From Fen-1362 sp964597035 (GTDB lineage: Bacteria; Planctomycetota; Phycisphaerae; Sedimentisphaerales; Anaerobacaceae), in assembly GCA_964597035.1 (NCBI GenBank), contig CAZQWM010000054.1, forward strand, positions 1 to 14,380: a DNA stretch of 14,380 nucleotides, in the 5' to 3' direction. A program made the translations under genes and the position numbers. The notes below the pieces were generated by a model. That model saw only the letters and a list, made by a program, of their open reading frames with translations. It did not search any database and was not told where the DNA came from. Positions 5,842-12,622 of this stretch are shown here, piece after piece. Each line of letters begins with the position of its first letter. Within the stretch, counting starts at the first letter, position 1.

Positions 5842-6606
5842 TCAGCCAAAACGGCCGCTTATATAGTTCTCCGTTAATTTTTCCTTCGGGTTTGTAAAAA
5901 TCTGGTCTGTATCACCGAACTCAATCAGCCGGCCCAGATAAAGAAATCCGGCGTAATCCGACACCCTCGCCGCCTGCTGCATATTATGGGTTACTATAAC
6001 CAGTGCATATTCCTTTCTCATCTCTCGCAGCAGCTCCTCTATCCTCAGTGTTGACACCGGGTCGAGTGCCGAGCAGGGCTCATCCAGCAGGATTATGTCG
6101 GGTTTTAGAATCAGTACTCTGGCGATACACAGCCGCTGCTGTTGTTCGAGCGACAGTGAACGAGCATTTTTTCTGAGCTTGTCTTTGAGCTCATTCCACA
6201 GCCCTACGTGTTTGAGGCCGTTTTGAATCGTCTGCTTTATCTCATCTTTGTCGCTGAACATGCTATGTATGCGCAAGCCGAACTTGAGGTTGCTGTATAT
6301 CGACAGGTCGAAAACGTTCGGCCGCTGGAAAACCATGCCCACTTTTCTTCGCAGATGAATCAAATCCGTATCAGGGCTGAGGATGTCCTGGTTCTCAATC
6401 AGAATCCTGCCTTCAATCCTTATATGCTCAATAAGGTCGTTCATTCGGTTGAAACACCGAAGCAGCGTCGACTTGCCGCAGCCCGATGGTCCTATGATTG
6501 CGGTTACATTGCGACTGGGGATAGTCATATTTACGTTGTCGAGCGCATGGAAGTCCCCGTAGTAAAGGTTCAAATCAAACGTTTTTATCGTGGTTTCGAA
6601 ATCCAT
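5842..6606 (-). CDS. pstB: Phosphate ABC transporter ATP-binding protein PstB, copy with degenerate signature (PstB1)
   Basis: PstB hydrolyses ATP to drive phosphate import through PstC/PstA. In 254 residues I see Walker A GPSGCGKST (39-47), the Q-loop VFQRPNVF with Gln94, Walker B IILLDEP with Glu176, the D-loop SALD (179-182) and the H-loop VTHNMQQAARV with His207. The ABC signature is abnormal: Leu151-Gln155 reads LSLEQ where LSGGQ is expected, although the following QQRLCIAR is intact. I checked the codons (CTG TCG CTC GAA CAA) and there is no sign of a frameshift. The C-terminal GRFG is shared with the neighbouring PstB2, pointing to duplication. The gene starts one base after the pstB2 stop. 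Its active-site features complement those of PstB2, suggesting a heterodimer. Confidence 0.93.
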   Translation of the reverse strand: MDFETTIKTFDLNLYYGDFHALDNVNMTIPSRNVTAIIGPSGCGKSTLLRCFNRMNDLIEHIRIEGRILIENQDILSPDTDLIHLRRKVGMVFQRPNVFDLSIYSNLKFGLRIHSMFSDKDEIKQTIQNGLKHVGLWNELKDKLRKNARSLSLEQQQRLCIARVLILKPDIILLDEPCSALDPVSTLRIEELLREMRKEYALVIVTHNMQQAARVSDYAGFLYLGRLIEFGDTDQIFTNPKEKLTENYISGRFG

Positions 6607-6607
6607 A

Positions 6608-7363
6608 TTATCCGAACCTGCCGGTTATATAGTCGTCGGTCCGTTTATCTTCCGGATTGGTAAACAGCTTTTTTGTTTCGTCTATTTCAACGAGCTCTCC
6701 CATAAGGAAGAATCCACATCGTTCGGTAACTCGTGCCGCCTGCTTGGTGTTGTTGGTGACCAGAATCTGGGTGTAATTCTTTTTAAGCTCCCGCATCGCG
6801 TCCTCAACCTTGGCGGTAGAGATGGGGTCAAGCCCCGAGCAGGGTTCATCGTATAGAATCACGTCAGGTTCCACAGCCAGAGTTCTGGCGATACACAGTC
6901 GCTGCTGCTGCCCGCCTGAAAGGCGTGTTGCGGATGTGCTAAGGCGGTCTTTGACCTCGTCCCATAGATAGGCCTTTTGAAGCGCGTTTTCGACGATTCC
7001 TTTCACGACACTCTTCTTCGTGATTCCATGAACTTTCGGCCCGTATGCGATGTTATCGAATATACTTATGGGCAGCACCTGCGGCAGGGCGAATATGATG
7101 CCGATTTTTTTTCTCAGCGTGCTGTCGTTTATCTGCTTGATGTCACGGCCCTCGAAAATTATCTCTCCGGTTTGGGAATATGACACATTTAAGTAATTTA
7201 GCCGGTTCAGCGCCCGCAGAAATGTGGTCTTGCCGCTGTTTGCAGGCCCTATGATGCCGAGAATCTCGTTGCTGTAAACCTCCATATTGAGGTTCTTAAT
7301 CGCCGTGGTTTCGGCGAAGCTGCATTTCAGGCTGACGGTTTTTATCACAACCTCTGCTACCAT
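6608..7363 (-). CDS. pstB: Phosphate ABC transporter ATP-binding protein PstB, copy with degenerate Q- and H-loops (PstB2)
   Basis: A second PstB, 251 residues, about as long as PstB1 and ending with the same YI-[ST]-GRFG. It has Walker A GPANSGKTT (39-47), a normal signature LSGGQQQRLCIAR (148-160), Walker B VILYDEP with Glu173 and the D-loop SGLD. Two catalytic features are changed: the Q-loop reads IFALPQ, placing Ala92 where Gln is expected, and the H-loop reads VTNNTKQAARV, with Asn204 replacing the switch His. The codons are clean. I start at ATG 7363, after an AAGAAGAG stretch; it overlaps the pstA stop by seven bases. A longer in-frame extension to 7681 is antisense-quality sequence inside pstA. 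It probably pairs with PstB1, supplying the good signature for PstB1's ATP site. Confidence 0.92.
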   Translation of the reverse strand: MVAEVVIKTVSLKCSFAETTAIKNLNMEVYSNEILGIIGPANSGKTTFLRALNRLNYLNVSYSQTGEIIFEGRDIKQINDSTLRKKIGIIFALPQVLPISIFDNIAYGPKVHGITKKSVVKGIVENALQKAYLWDEVKDRLSTSATRLSGGQQQRLCIARTLAVEPDVILYDEPCSGLDPISTAKVEDAMRELKKNYTQILVTNNTKQAARVTERCGFFLMGELVEIDETKKLFTNPEDKRTDDYITGRFG

Positions 7364-8205
7364 TGTCTCTTCTTTCTGTAGTGAGCACGCAGTATTATAC
7401 TGACAAGGTTCATCAAAAATACCAGCCCTATAAGCACAAGACCCGTGGCAAAGCTCAGCTTGGCGGGCATATTCGGGACCTGCGTTGAGATTACGTAAAG
7501 ATGATACGGCAGGGCCATAACTTGGTCGAAAACAGAACGCGGCAGGCGCGGCAGGTAGAACGCCGCAACGGTAAATAGTATCGGGGCGGTCTCGCCGGCC
7601 GCCCTGCTTAAACTGAGCACCGTGCCTGTAAGTATTCCCGGAATCGAATAAGGCAGAACACAGTAGCGGATTGTCTGCCACTTGGTTGCGCCGAGAGAAA
7701 GACTTATCTCCCGAAAACTCGCGGGAACCGATTCCAAGGCCTCTTTGGTTGCGGTAATAACCACGGGCAAGCTCATTATCGCCAGTGTCAGCGAGCCGGC
7801 TAATATCGATGTGCCGAACTTCAGAACCATCACAAAGAGCGTAAAACCGAACAGCCCATAGACAATCGAGGGGATTCCCGAAAGGTTAACCACCGACAGC
7901 TTTATCAGGCGGGTAAACAGGTTATCCTTAGCGTATTCAACGAGGTATATGGCCGAGAGTATCCCCAAAGGAAGAGAAAATAACATCGTGCCGATTATAA
8001 GTATGATGGTGCCTACTATTGCGGGGAATATGCCGCCTTCTTTCATTCCGTTTCTCGGCGACTGCGTAAGAAACTCCCAGGTTACCGCGCCTGCGCCGTT
8101 TTTTATCATATAGACGATTGTCAGGACAATCGGCAGGACAACCAGAAGCGTGATTAGCCCCAGCACGGTAAACGCGACTTTTTCACGAATCCTTGCGGTG
8201 TTCAT
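7357..8205 (-). CDS. pstA: Phosphate ABC transporter permease PstA
   Basis: PstA is one of the two inner-membrane channel subunits of the high-affinity phosphate importer. The 282-residue protein has about six hydrophobic segments, an N-terminal helix (about residues 11-33) with a following extracytoplasmic loop, and the permease EAA loop REISLSLGATKWQTIRYCVLPYSIPGI, where the PstB ATPases dock. The motif SRAAGETAPILFT near residue 215 is typical of PstA. The ATG at 8205 overlaps the pstC stop as ATGA, so translation is probably coupled; a longer frame to 8643 is a shadow inside pstC. Length and motif content are normal. Confidence 0.96.
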   Translation of the reverse strand: MNTARIREKVAFTVLGLITLLVVLPIVLTIVYMIKNGAGAVTWEFLTQSPRNGMKEGGIFPAIVGTIILIIGTMLFSLPLGILSAIYLVEYAKDNLFTRLIKLSVVNLSGIPSIVYGLFGFTLFVMVLKFGTSILAGSLTLAIMSLPVVITATKEALESVPASFREISLSLGATKWQTIRYCVLPYSIPGILTGTVLSLSRAAGETAPILFTVAAFYLPRLPRSVFDQVMALPYHLYVISTQVPNMPAKLSFATGLVLIGLVFLMNLVSIILRAHYRKKRQW

Positions 8206-9071
8206 TTTCTCGCCCTTCGCAAGCACACATCCGCAATGAGGTTGATGATAAACGTTATTATGAATAGTATCAGTCCGACGGCGAATAACGCGAAGTAGTG
8301 CTCGCTGCCGGAAACAGTCTCGCCCATTTCCCCCGCGACCGTCGCGGTCAGTGTCCTCAACGGCAGAAGCAGAGATTTCGGGATGACGGGTGAATTGCCC
8401 GTTACCATCATCACGACCATTGTTTCGCCGATGACCCGGCCGATGCCCAACATCACCGCTGCGATGATTCCTGATGACGACGCCGGCAGTATGATTCGCC
8501 AGAGCGTTTGCCATCGAGTGGCGCCCAGGCCAAACGCCGCTTCCCTGTAAGTCTTTGGCACGCTTATTATCGCGTCTTCCGAAATGCTGATGACTGTCGG
8601 CAGGGCCATAAACGCGAGCAGCAGACTTCCCGTCAGCCCGCACATGCCTGTCTTAAGCCCCAGAGTCTCGCGTAAAAATGGTCCCAGCCATACGATGCCT
8701 ATGAATCCGAGAACCACGCTGGGAATGGCGGCAAGAATTTCGATAAGTGACTTGAGGATGTTTTTAAGATACTGCGGCGCCACCTCCGCGATGAACATCG
8801 CCGCGCCGATGCCGACGGGCACACAAAGGATAATTGCGCCGAGCGTTACGTAGAGTGAGCCCAGAAACAAAGGTATGACGCCGAATTTTGGCGGCTCTGA
8901 TATCGGCAGCCATCTCGTGCCGAAAAGGAAATCCCGCACGCTGTGCACGCCGAACAGTGAAAGCGAATCTTTGAGCAGGAAAAGGAATATCGAGACGACA
9001 AAAATGATTACTACCAGGCCGCTTAGCTTAATGCACGCCTCTATGACGTATTCGCTAACCTTCTTTGCCAA
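8202..9071 (-). CDS. pstC: Phosphate ABC transporter permease PstC
   Basis: PstC pairs with PstA to form the phosphate channel. The protein (about 289 residues) has an N-terminal helix at about 15-35, five further hydrophobic segments, the EAA loop REAAFGLGATRWQTLWRIILP for ATPase docking, and the PstC-typical GRVIGETMVVMMVTGN. I place the start at the TTG at 9071 because AGGAGA (9082-9077) lies five bases upstream. This overlaps the end of pstS by 17 bases. Another in-frame TTG at 9092 lacks such a site, and no ATG is available near the N-terminus. The rare start codon and the overlap suggest translation is coupled to, and perhaps reduced relative to, pstS. Confidence 0.93.
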   Translation of the reverse strand: MAKKVSEYVIEACIKLSGLVVIIFVVSIFLFLLKDSLSLFGVHSVRDFLFGTRWLPISEPPKFGVIPLFLGSLYVTLGAIILCVPVGIGAAMFIAEVAPQYLKNILKSLIEILAAIPSVVLGFIGIVWLGPFLRETLGLKTGMCGLTGSLLLAFMALPTVISISEDAIISVPKTYREAAFGLGATRWQTLWRIILPASSSGIIAAVMLGIGRVIGETMVVMMVTGNSPVIPKSLLLPLRTLTATVAGEMGETVSGSEHYFALFAVGLILFIITFIINLIADVCLRRARK

Positions 9072-9933
9072 CCGTCTCTCCTGTGGGCACAAAGCCGGTC
9101 TCGATAAACTGCTGCTGGCCTTTGGGGCCGAGCGTAAAATCCATTATAAGTTTCGTTACACCCTCCGGCTCACCGTTGGTGTAAAAATACAAAGGCCGGG
9201 ATAGCGGATATTTCTTCTGTCGAACGTTGTCTACGTCAGGCAGGCAGGCCACATCGTCTTTGCCAATCATAAGCGCCTTGGTCCTTTCCGAGACGTAGCC
9301 CATCCCCAAATAGCCGATGGCCGCCTCGTTGGCTGCAACCTCCTCGACAATCGCCTGGGAAGACGACAACAGCAGGGTTTGTTCGGAAAACTCTTCGGTG
9401 CTTCCTTTTTTGCCTAATTGGACGACCTCTTCCTTGAAGTATATGTGTGTGCCGGAGCTGACCTCCCGGGACAGTATCAAAATGCCAAGGTCCTTGCCGC
9501 CGAATTGGCGCCAGTTAGTGGCCTTGCCGGTGAAGATATTATGCAGGTCCTCGATAGCGAGTTTGTCGATTGGATTGTTTTCGTTGACGATTACAGCCAC
9601 GCCGTCGTATGCCACGGTAAACTCTTTTGGCGTTACTCCTCGTGCAAGCGCAATCTCTATTTCCTTGGGCTTCATTTCCCGTGAGGCCGTGGCGACGTCA
9701 CAGTTTTTATTTATCAGCGACGCGATTCCCACGCCGCTGCCTCCGCCGGTCACGGCGACGAATACGTGCGGATATTCCTTCATAAACTCTTCGCTGATTT
9801 TCTGGGCGGCGTTGACAATTGTGTCGGAGCCCTTGACCTGAATAAAGCCGGTCGGCTCGTTCGGGTCGACATCCTCGCTGCAGCCGGCAAGCGCAAATGA
9901 CAAACAAATTATGATGGCAACACGCAGTATCAT
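9055..9933 (-). CDS. pstS: Phosphate-binding lipoprotein PstS
   Basis: PstS captures phosphate outside the cytoplasmic membrane and delivers it to PstCA. The 292-residue precursor starts with a short hydrophobic signal ending in the lipobox LAGC, so Cys18 should be lipidated and the protein membrane-anchored. Phosphate-site motifs are GSDT (residues 35-38), TGGGSGVGIA (about 62-71) and SREVSSGTHIYF, corresponding to the usual RE.GSGT. AIGYLGMGYV is also typical. The length suits the short PstS family (about 270-300). ATG 9933 has no Shine-Dalgarno; the promoter -10 box ends nine bases before it, so the mRNA may be leaderless. It is the first gene of the pst locus and diverges from recR. Confidence 0.95.
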   Translation of the reverse strand: MILRVAIIICLSFALAGCSEDVDPNEPTGFIQVKGSDTIVNAAQKISEEFMKEYPHVFVAVTGGGSGVGIASLINKNCDVATASREMKPKEIEIALARGVTPKEFTVAYDGVAVIVNENNPIDKLAIEDLHNIFTGKATNWRQFGGKDLGILILSREVSSGTHIYFKEEVVQLGKKGSTEEFSEQTLLLSSSQAIVEEVAANEAAIGYLGMGYVSERTKALMIGKDDVACLPDVDNVRQKKYPLSRPLYFYTNGEPEGVTKLIMDFTLGPKGQQQFIETGFVPTGETVGKEG

Positions 9934-9942
9934 CGTATCGTG

Positions 9943-9971
9943 ATTTTAGTAGGCGATTGGCTTGGTTTCAA
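9943..9971 (-). promoter_or_regulatory. Putative promoter of the pst locus
   Basis: On the minus strand TTGAAA (9971-9966) and TAAAAT (9948-9943) are separated by 17 bases, a strong sigma70-type match. The predicted start (about 9936) is only some three bases before the pstS ATG. A good -35 is unlike many PhoB-activated promoters, and I could not find a convincing Pho box. Confidence 0.55.
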
Positions 9972-9986
9972 GTCCGGATGTTGAAA
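9966..9986. repeat. Inverted repeat overlapping the pst -35 box
   Basis: TTTCAA (9966-9971) and TTGAAA (9981-9986) are a perfect six-bp inverted repeat with a nine-base spacer. One arm coincides with the -35 box of the pstS promoter. It could be an operator for a dimeric regulator, but six-bp arms can occur by chance. Confidence 0.3.
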
Positions 9987-9997
9987 TTGGTTCGTAT

Positions 9998-10026
9998 TTG
10001 ACGCGGTTGGCGGGCTAAGTTATGCT
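9998..10026 (+). promoter_or_regulatory. Putative sigma70-type promoter for recR
   Basis: TTGACG (9998-10003) and TATGCT (10021-10026) are exactly 17 bases apart. A start near 10033 leaves a leader of about 39 bases before the recR ATG at 10072. Confidence 0.55.
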
Positions 10027-10071
10027 ACTGACGACAGTTTGTGCTCGTATATATCGAAACCAGAGAGTTTT

Positions 10072-10677
10072 ATGACGGCCGGCTATACTGAGACGATAAA
10101 CAAGCTAATCGAGGAGTTAGCGAAGCTTCCGGGCATCGGCCCGAAGACCGCCGAACGGCTCGCCTTTTATATTCTCAAATCACCGCCTGCCGAAGCATTG
10201 ACCCTCGCCCAGGCCATAAGCGACGTGAAGACAAAAATCAAGCAGTGCAAGCTCTGCTTCAATTTTGCCGAAGACGAGCTTTGCCGGATTTGCTCGGACA
10301 CTCGCCGGGATAAGGCCACAATCTGCGTTGTGGAACAGCCGAAGGACGTCATTGTGCTGGAAAAGACAGGTCAGTGTAAATGGGTCTATCACGTCCTGGG
10401 CGGACATATTGCTCCGCTCGACGGTATCGAGCCGGCCGACCTGACCATCGACAAGCTCGTCGAGCGTGTTCGTGCAGAGGACATTAAGGAAATTATTATG
10501 GCCACCAATCCGAATATGTTAGGCGACGGCACGGCGTTTTACATCAGTTCACTATTGAAATCCACAGGCGTCAAAATTACCCGCCTGGCCCGCGGTCTGG
10601 CAACCGGCTCAACGCTCGAATACGCCAGCGGCCGAATGCTCTCCGACGCCATCGATGGCCGACAGCCGCTGGAATAA
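10072..10677 (+). CDS. recR: Recombination mediator protein RecR
   Basis: RecR acts with RecF/RecO to load RecA on gapped DNA during recombinational repair. The 201-residue protein matches the family length (about 200). In order it shows a helix-hairpin-helix (LAKLPGIGPKTAERLAFYIL, residues 16-35), a four-Cys zinc finger (Cys59, Cys62, Cys71, Cys74), and a Toprim domain from about residue 81 (TICVVEQPKDVIVLEKTG, YHVLGGHIAPLDGI, TNPNMLGDGTA). The usual NPTVEGEATA segment is changed to NPNMLGDGTA, a mild divergence. I chose ATG 10072, with GAGAG four bases upstream, because MTAGYTETINKLIEELAKLPGIG is the normal beginning; a start at 10039 would add 11 residues. It has its own promoter and converges with the acyltransferase, one base between stops. 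Confidence 0.96.
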   Translation: MTAGYTETINKLIEELAKLPGIGPKTAERLAFYILKSPPAEALTLAQAISDVKTKIKQCKLCFNFAEDELCRICSDTRRDKATICVVEQPKDVIVLEKTGQCKWVYHVLGGHIAPLDGIEPADLTIDKLVERVRAEDIKEIIMATNPNMLGDGTAFYISSLLKSTGVKITRLARGLATGSTLEYASGRMLSDAIDGRQPLE

Positions 10678-10678
10678 C

Positions 10679-11629
10679 TTATGCGGATTTCTCTTCTTTC
10701 GGTCTGTGTTTCCATCGGCGGTGGAGCCACCAGTATTGTGTCGGGTCTTTGCGGACGAATTCTTCGATGGCCTTTGTGTATTCGGCTGTCACCCAAAGCA
10801 GCGGGTCTTCCTTGTCGGCCCACTCCTGGGGAAAGATTATTCGGTTAACCCCTATCTCGAAGAAGAACCGATTATCAATTCTTCTGCCGTAGCCGATGAC
10901 AATAGGGATATTATTTGTCAGAGCAAGTAAACCGATACTCTTGTAGGTGCTTGCCTTTCTGCCGAAAAAGTCCACGAACAGCCCCTTCGGTCCCGCGTTC
11001 TGGTCGGCGATGAAGCACAAGGTGGCGCCTGAGGAGGCGACTTTGTCGAACAATTCAGCTGCGCCTTTTTTGTCGATTATTTTCTGTCCTGCGCGTTCAC
11101 GAACACCATACAGGTATCTGCTTATGAAACGGTTATCCAGAGGCCTGGCGATACTGACGACGTTGAATCCGAAAAGCCCTATCATATAGCCGACTATCTC
11201 GAAGTTGCCGTAATGGCCGGTGACGGAAAGCAGACCCTTGTTTTCCTTGCTGAGCCATTTGGCACGTTCGACGTTTTTGAAGCGTGAGTATTGACGCCAG
11301 TTATGCTTTTTCACGAGCCGCGGCGTGAAAATTACATCCACCGCCAGCATTACGATTTGCTCGAAGCTTCTGCGTCCGGTTGTTTCATACCACTGCTCGT
11401 CTTTGCCGGGAAAGCTTGCGCGGAGGTTATCCAATGCTCTGGCCCTGCCTCGGTGGTAATATCGCCAGAGAAGCCGGCCGAGAAAGCAGGCGAACCTAAG
11501 GTTGGCCTCGACGTCGAATAAAACGAGAATCCCGATTAACAGCCGCAACGCGGCATACACCAGCCAGTCGAGAATAACATTGCGTTTTCTCTTGGGCTTC
11601 TTTCTCTTGACAAAGACCGGGCCTTTCAT
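10679..11629 (-). CDS. LpxL/HtrB-type lipid A acyltransferase
   Basis: A member of the lysophospholipid acyltransferase family that adds a secondary acyl chain to lipid A precursors at the cytoplasmic face of the inner membrane. The 316-residue protein has a basic N-terminus, one hydrophobic anchor (about residues 18-40), the catalytic HX4E motif HYGNFE (His139-Glu144), the FIADQNAGPKGLFVDFFG substrate segment, and the family ending YWWLHRRWKHRP. Length is typical (about 300-320). The start is uncertain: ATG 11629 has no good ribosome-binding site, and a TTG at 11665 adds 12 residues with only weak AGAG upstream. It follows the unknown membrane gene by 69 bases and may share its transcript. 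The acyl chain and acceptor cannot be told. Its presence implies an LPS-like outer membrane. Confidence 0.88.
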   Translation of the reverse strand: MKGPVFVKRKKPKRKRNVILDWLVYAALRLLIGILVLFDVEANLRFACFLGRLLWRYYHRGRARALDNLRASFPGKDEQWYETTGRRSFEQIVMLAVDVIFTPRLVKKHNWRQYSRFKNVERAKWLSKENKGLLSVTGHYGNFEIVGYMIGLFGFNVVSIARPLDNRFISRYLYGVRERAGQKIIDKKGAAELFDKVASSGATLCFIADQNAGPKGLFVDFFGRKASTYKSIGLLALTNNIPIVIGYGRRIDNRFFFEIGVNRIIFPQEWADKEDPLLWVTAEYTKAIEEFVRKDPTQYWWLHRRWKHRPKEEKSA

Positions 11630-11698
11630 AGGCGGTGATTGTAGGTCAATGGCCGAAACTTTCAAGCTCTGCGTTTCTTTAAGGCCGGCTACCGGAGG

Positions 11699-12520
11699 TT
11701 AAACAACCTCGAGCCGGCGGAAAGTGGCCCTGGCCCAGCGGATACTGCGGAACTGCGCAGCCAACAACAGCAGCAGCACTAAAAGCCAATAGCCCGGAAA
11801 ACGAAGATAAAAAGCTACGCTCGCGAGAGTGTTCTTTTCGGCTGCACACGCGTTTATCAGCTCGTTCGGAGTAAACAGTGCGCCGGCGAAAACCGGTGCG
11901 AACAATACCTGCCACGGCATAAGTAATACCACGAACAACAGTGACAGAAAGAACGCCCTTGCGATGTGATTGATGCCTCCAAGCCGGCCGATTAGCGAAA
12001 CCTTCATCGCGAAAAGCATCGTCAGACAGTACAATATCGATGCTGGAATCAGGACAACGTCCAGGAATCTCACCAGAGCCTTTACGTGTTTGACCTTCGG
12101 CTTTAGCCAGAGCTTCGGACGGGGGGAGGTCGACTCTTTTGATTCTTCAGATGTTTCGGCCATCATCGACGAGGCGGGCAGCACCTTGTTGGCGTCACCG
12201 GCGACCGCCGTTGCGGCCTGTTTGATTTTTTCTTCTGCCGTAATGGTTTTCTCGTCGATGCTCGTCAGCATCTCTGACACTGCAGCACCGCTGTCCGACT
12301 GGTCTGCTTTAACAACCTTCCAATTCACCAGCATAAACGCTAATTGCAGCAGCAGCAGGCACAATAATATGATTATGAATATAAGGTTTTTCCAGCATCT
12401 GATTACACTGACTGCTTCGAGACAATCGGTCGTATCGACTAAATTTGTCGTTCTCGGTTCCTGCTCCATTTTCTCGCTCCTGTTCTCGGTCATTTGTTCT
12501 TTGTCAAATTCAAAGTCCAT
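11699..12520 (-). CDS. Membrane protein of unknown function
   Basis: I do not recognise this 273-residue protein. A hydrophilic acidic N-terminus (1-40) is followed by one strongly hydrophobic helix (about 45-66, rich in Leu and Ile), a polar linker of about 75 residues (70-145) rich in Ala, Ser, Glu and Lys, then three hydrophobic segments (about 150-172, 187-215 and 241-256) and a basic tail (RSIRWARATFRRLEVV). I prefer ATG 12520, with GGGAG nine bases upstream, over a GTG at 12538 that would sit almost on the predicted transcription start. A promoter (TTGAGT/CATAAT) lies just upstream. A six-bp hairpin (GAGGTT/AACCTC, 11695-11710) straddles the stop codon but has no T-run. It lies between hemL and the acyltransferase in the same direction. 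Confidence 0.75.
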   Translation of the reverse strand: MDFEFDKEQMTENRSEKMEQEPRTTNLVDTTDCLEAVSVIRCWKNLIFIIILLCLLLLQLAFMLVNWKVVKADQSDSGAAVSEMLTSIDEKTITAEEKIKQAATAVAGDANKVLPASSMMAETSEESKESTSPRPKLWLKPKVKHVKALVRFLDVVLIPASILYCLTMLFAMKVSLIGRLGGINHIARAFFLSLLFVVLLMPWQVLFAPVFAGALFTPNELINACAAEKNTLASVAFYLRFPGYWLLVLLLLLAAQFRSIRWARATFRRLEVV

Positions 12521-12547
12521 ACCTGGCGTCTCCCACACACGACTACT

Positions 12548-12576
12548 ATTATGACCTACGGTGTAAGCCGACTCAA
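12548..12576 (-). promoter_or_regulatory. Putative promoter for the unknown membrane protein gene
   Basis: On the minus strand TTGAGT (12576-12571) and CATAAT (12553-12548) are exactly 17 bases apart. A start near 12541 leaves about 20 bases before ATG 12520, enough for the GGGAG site. It implies this gene, and probably the acyltransferase, are transcribed independently of hemL. Confidence 0.5.
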
Positions 12577-12622
12577 GTATTATATCTCGAAAACCCTCGA
12601 TGAGAAAGGCAAATCATATCTG

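Noticed and set aside
7364..7681. N-terminal extension of PstB2 by 106 residues
   Set aside because: The extra sequence lies within pstA in another frame and does not resemble any ABC ATPase N-terminus; ATG 7363 matches PstB1 in length.
9317..9841. 174-residue plus-strand open frame within pstS
   Set aside because: Antisense of the confidently assigned pstS; its Ser/Thr/Pro-rich composition is typical of a shadow.
9934..10071. Pho box upstream of pstS
   Set aside because: On the minus strand CTGTCGT resembles a half-site, but no second half at 11-base spacing follows, so I do not call it.
12577..12622. Terminator after hemL
   Set aside because: A TATAAT-like string and a short TCGA repeat are present, but no stable stem with a T-run.
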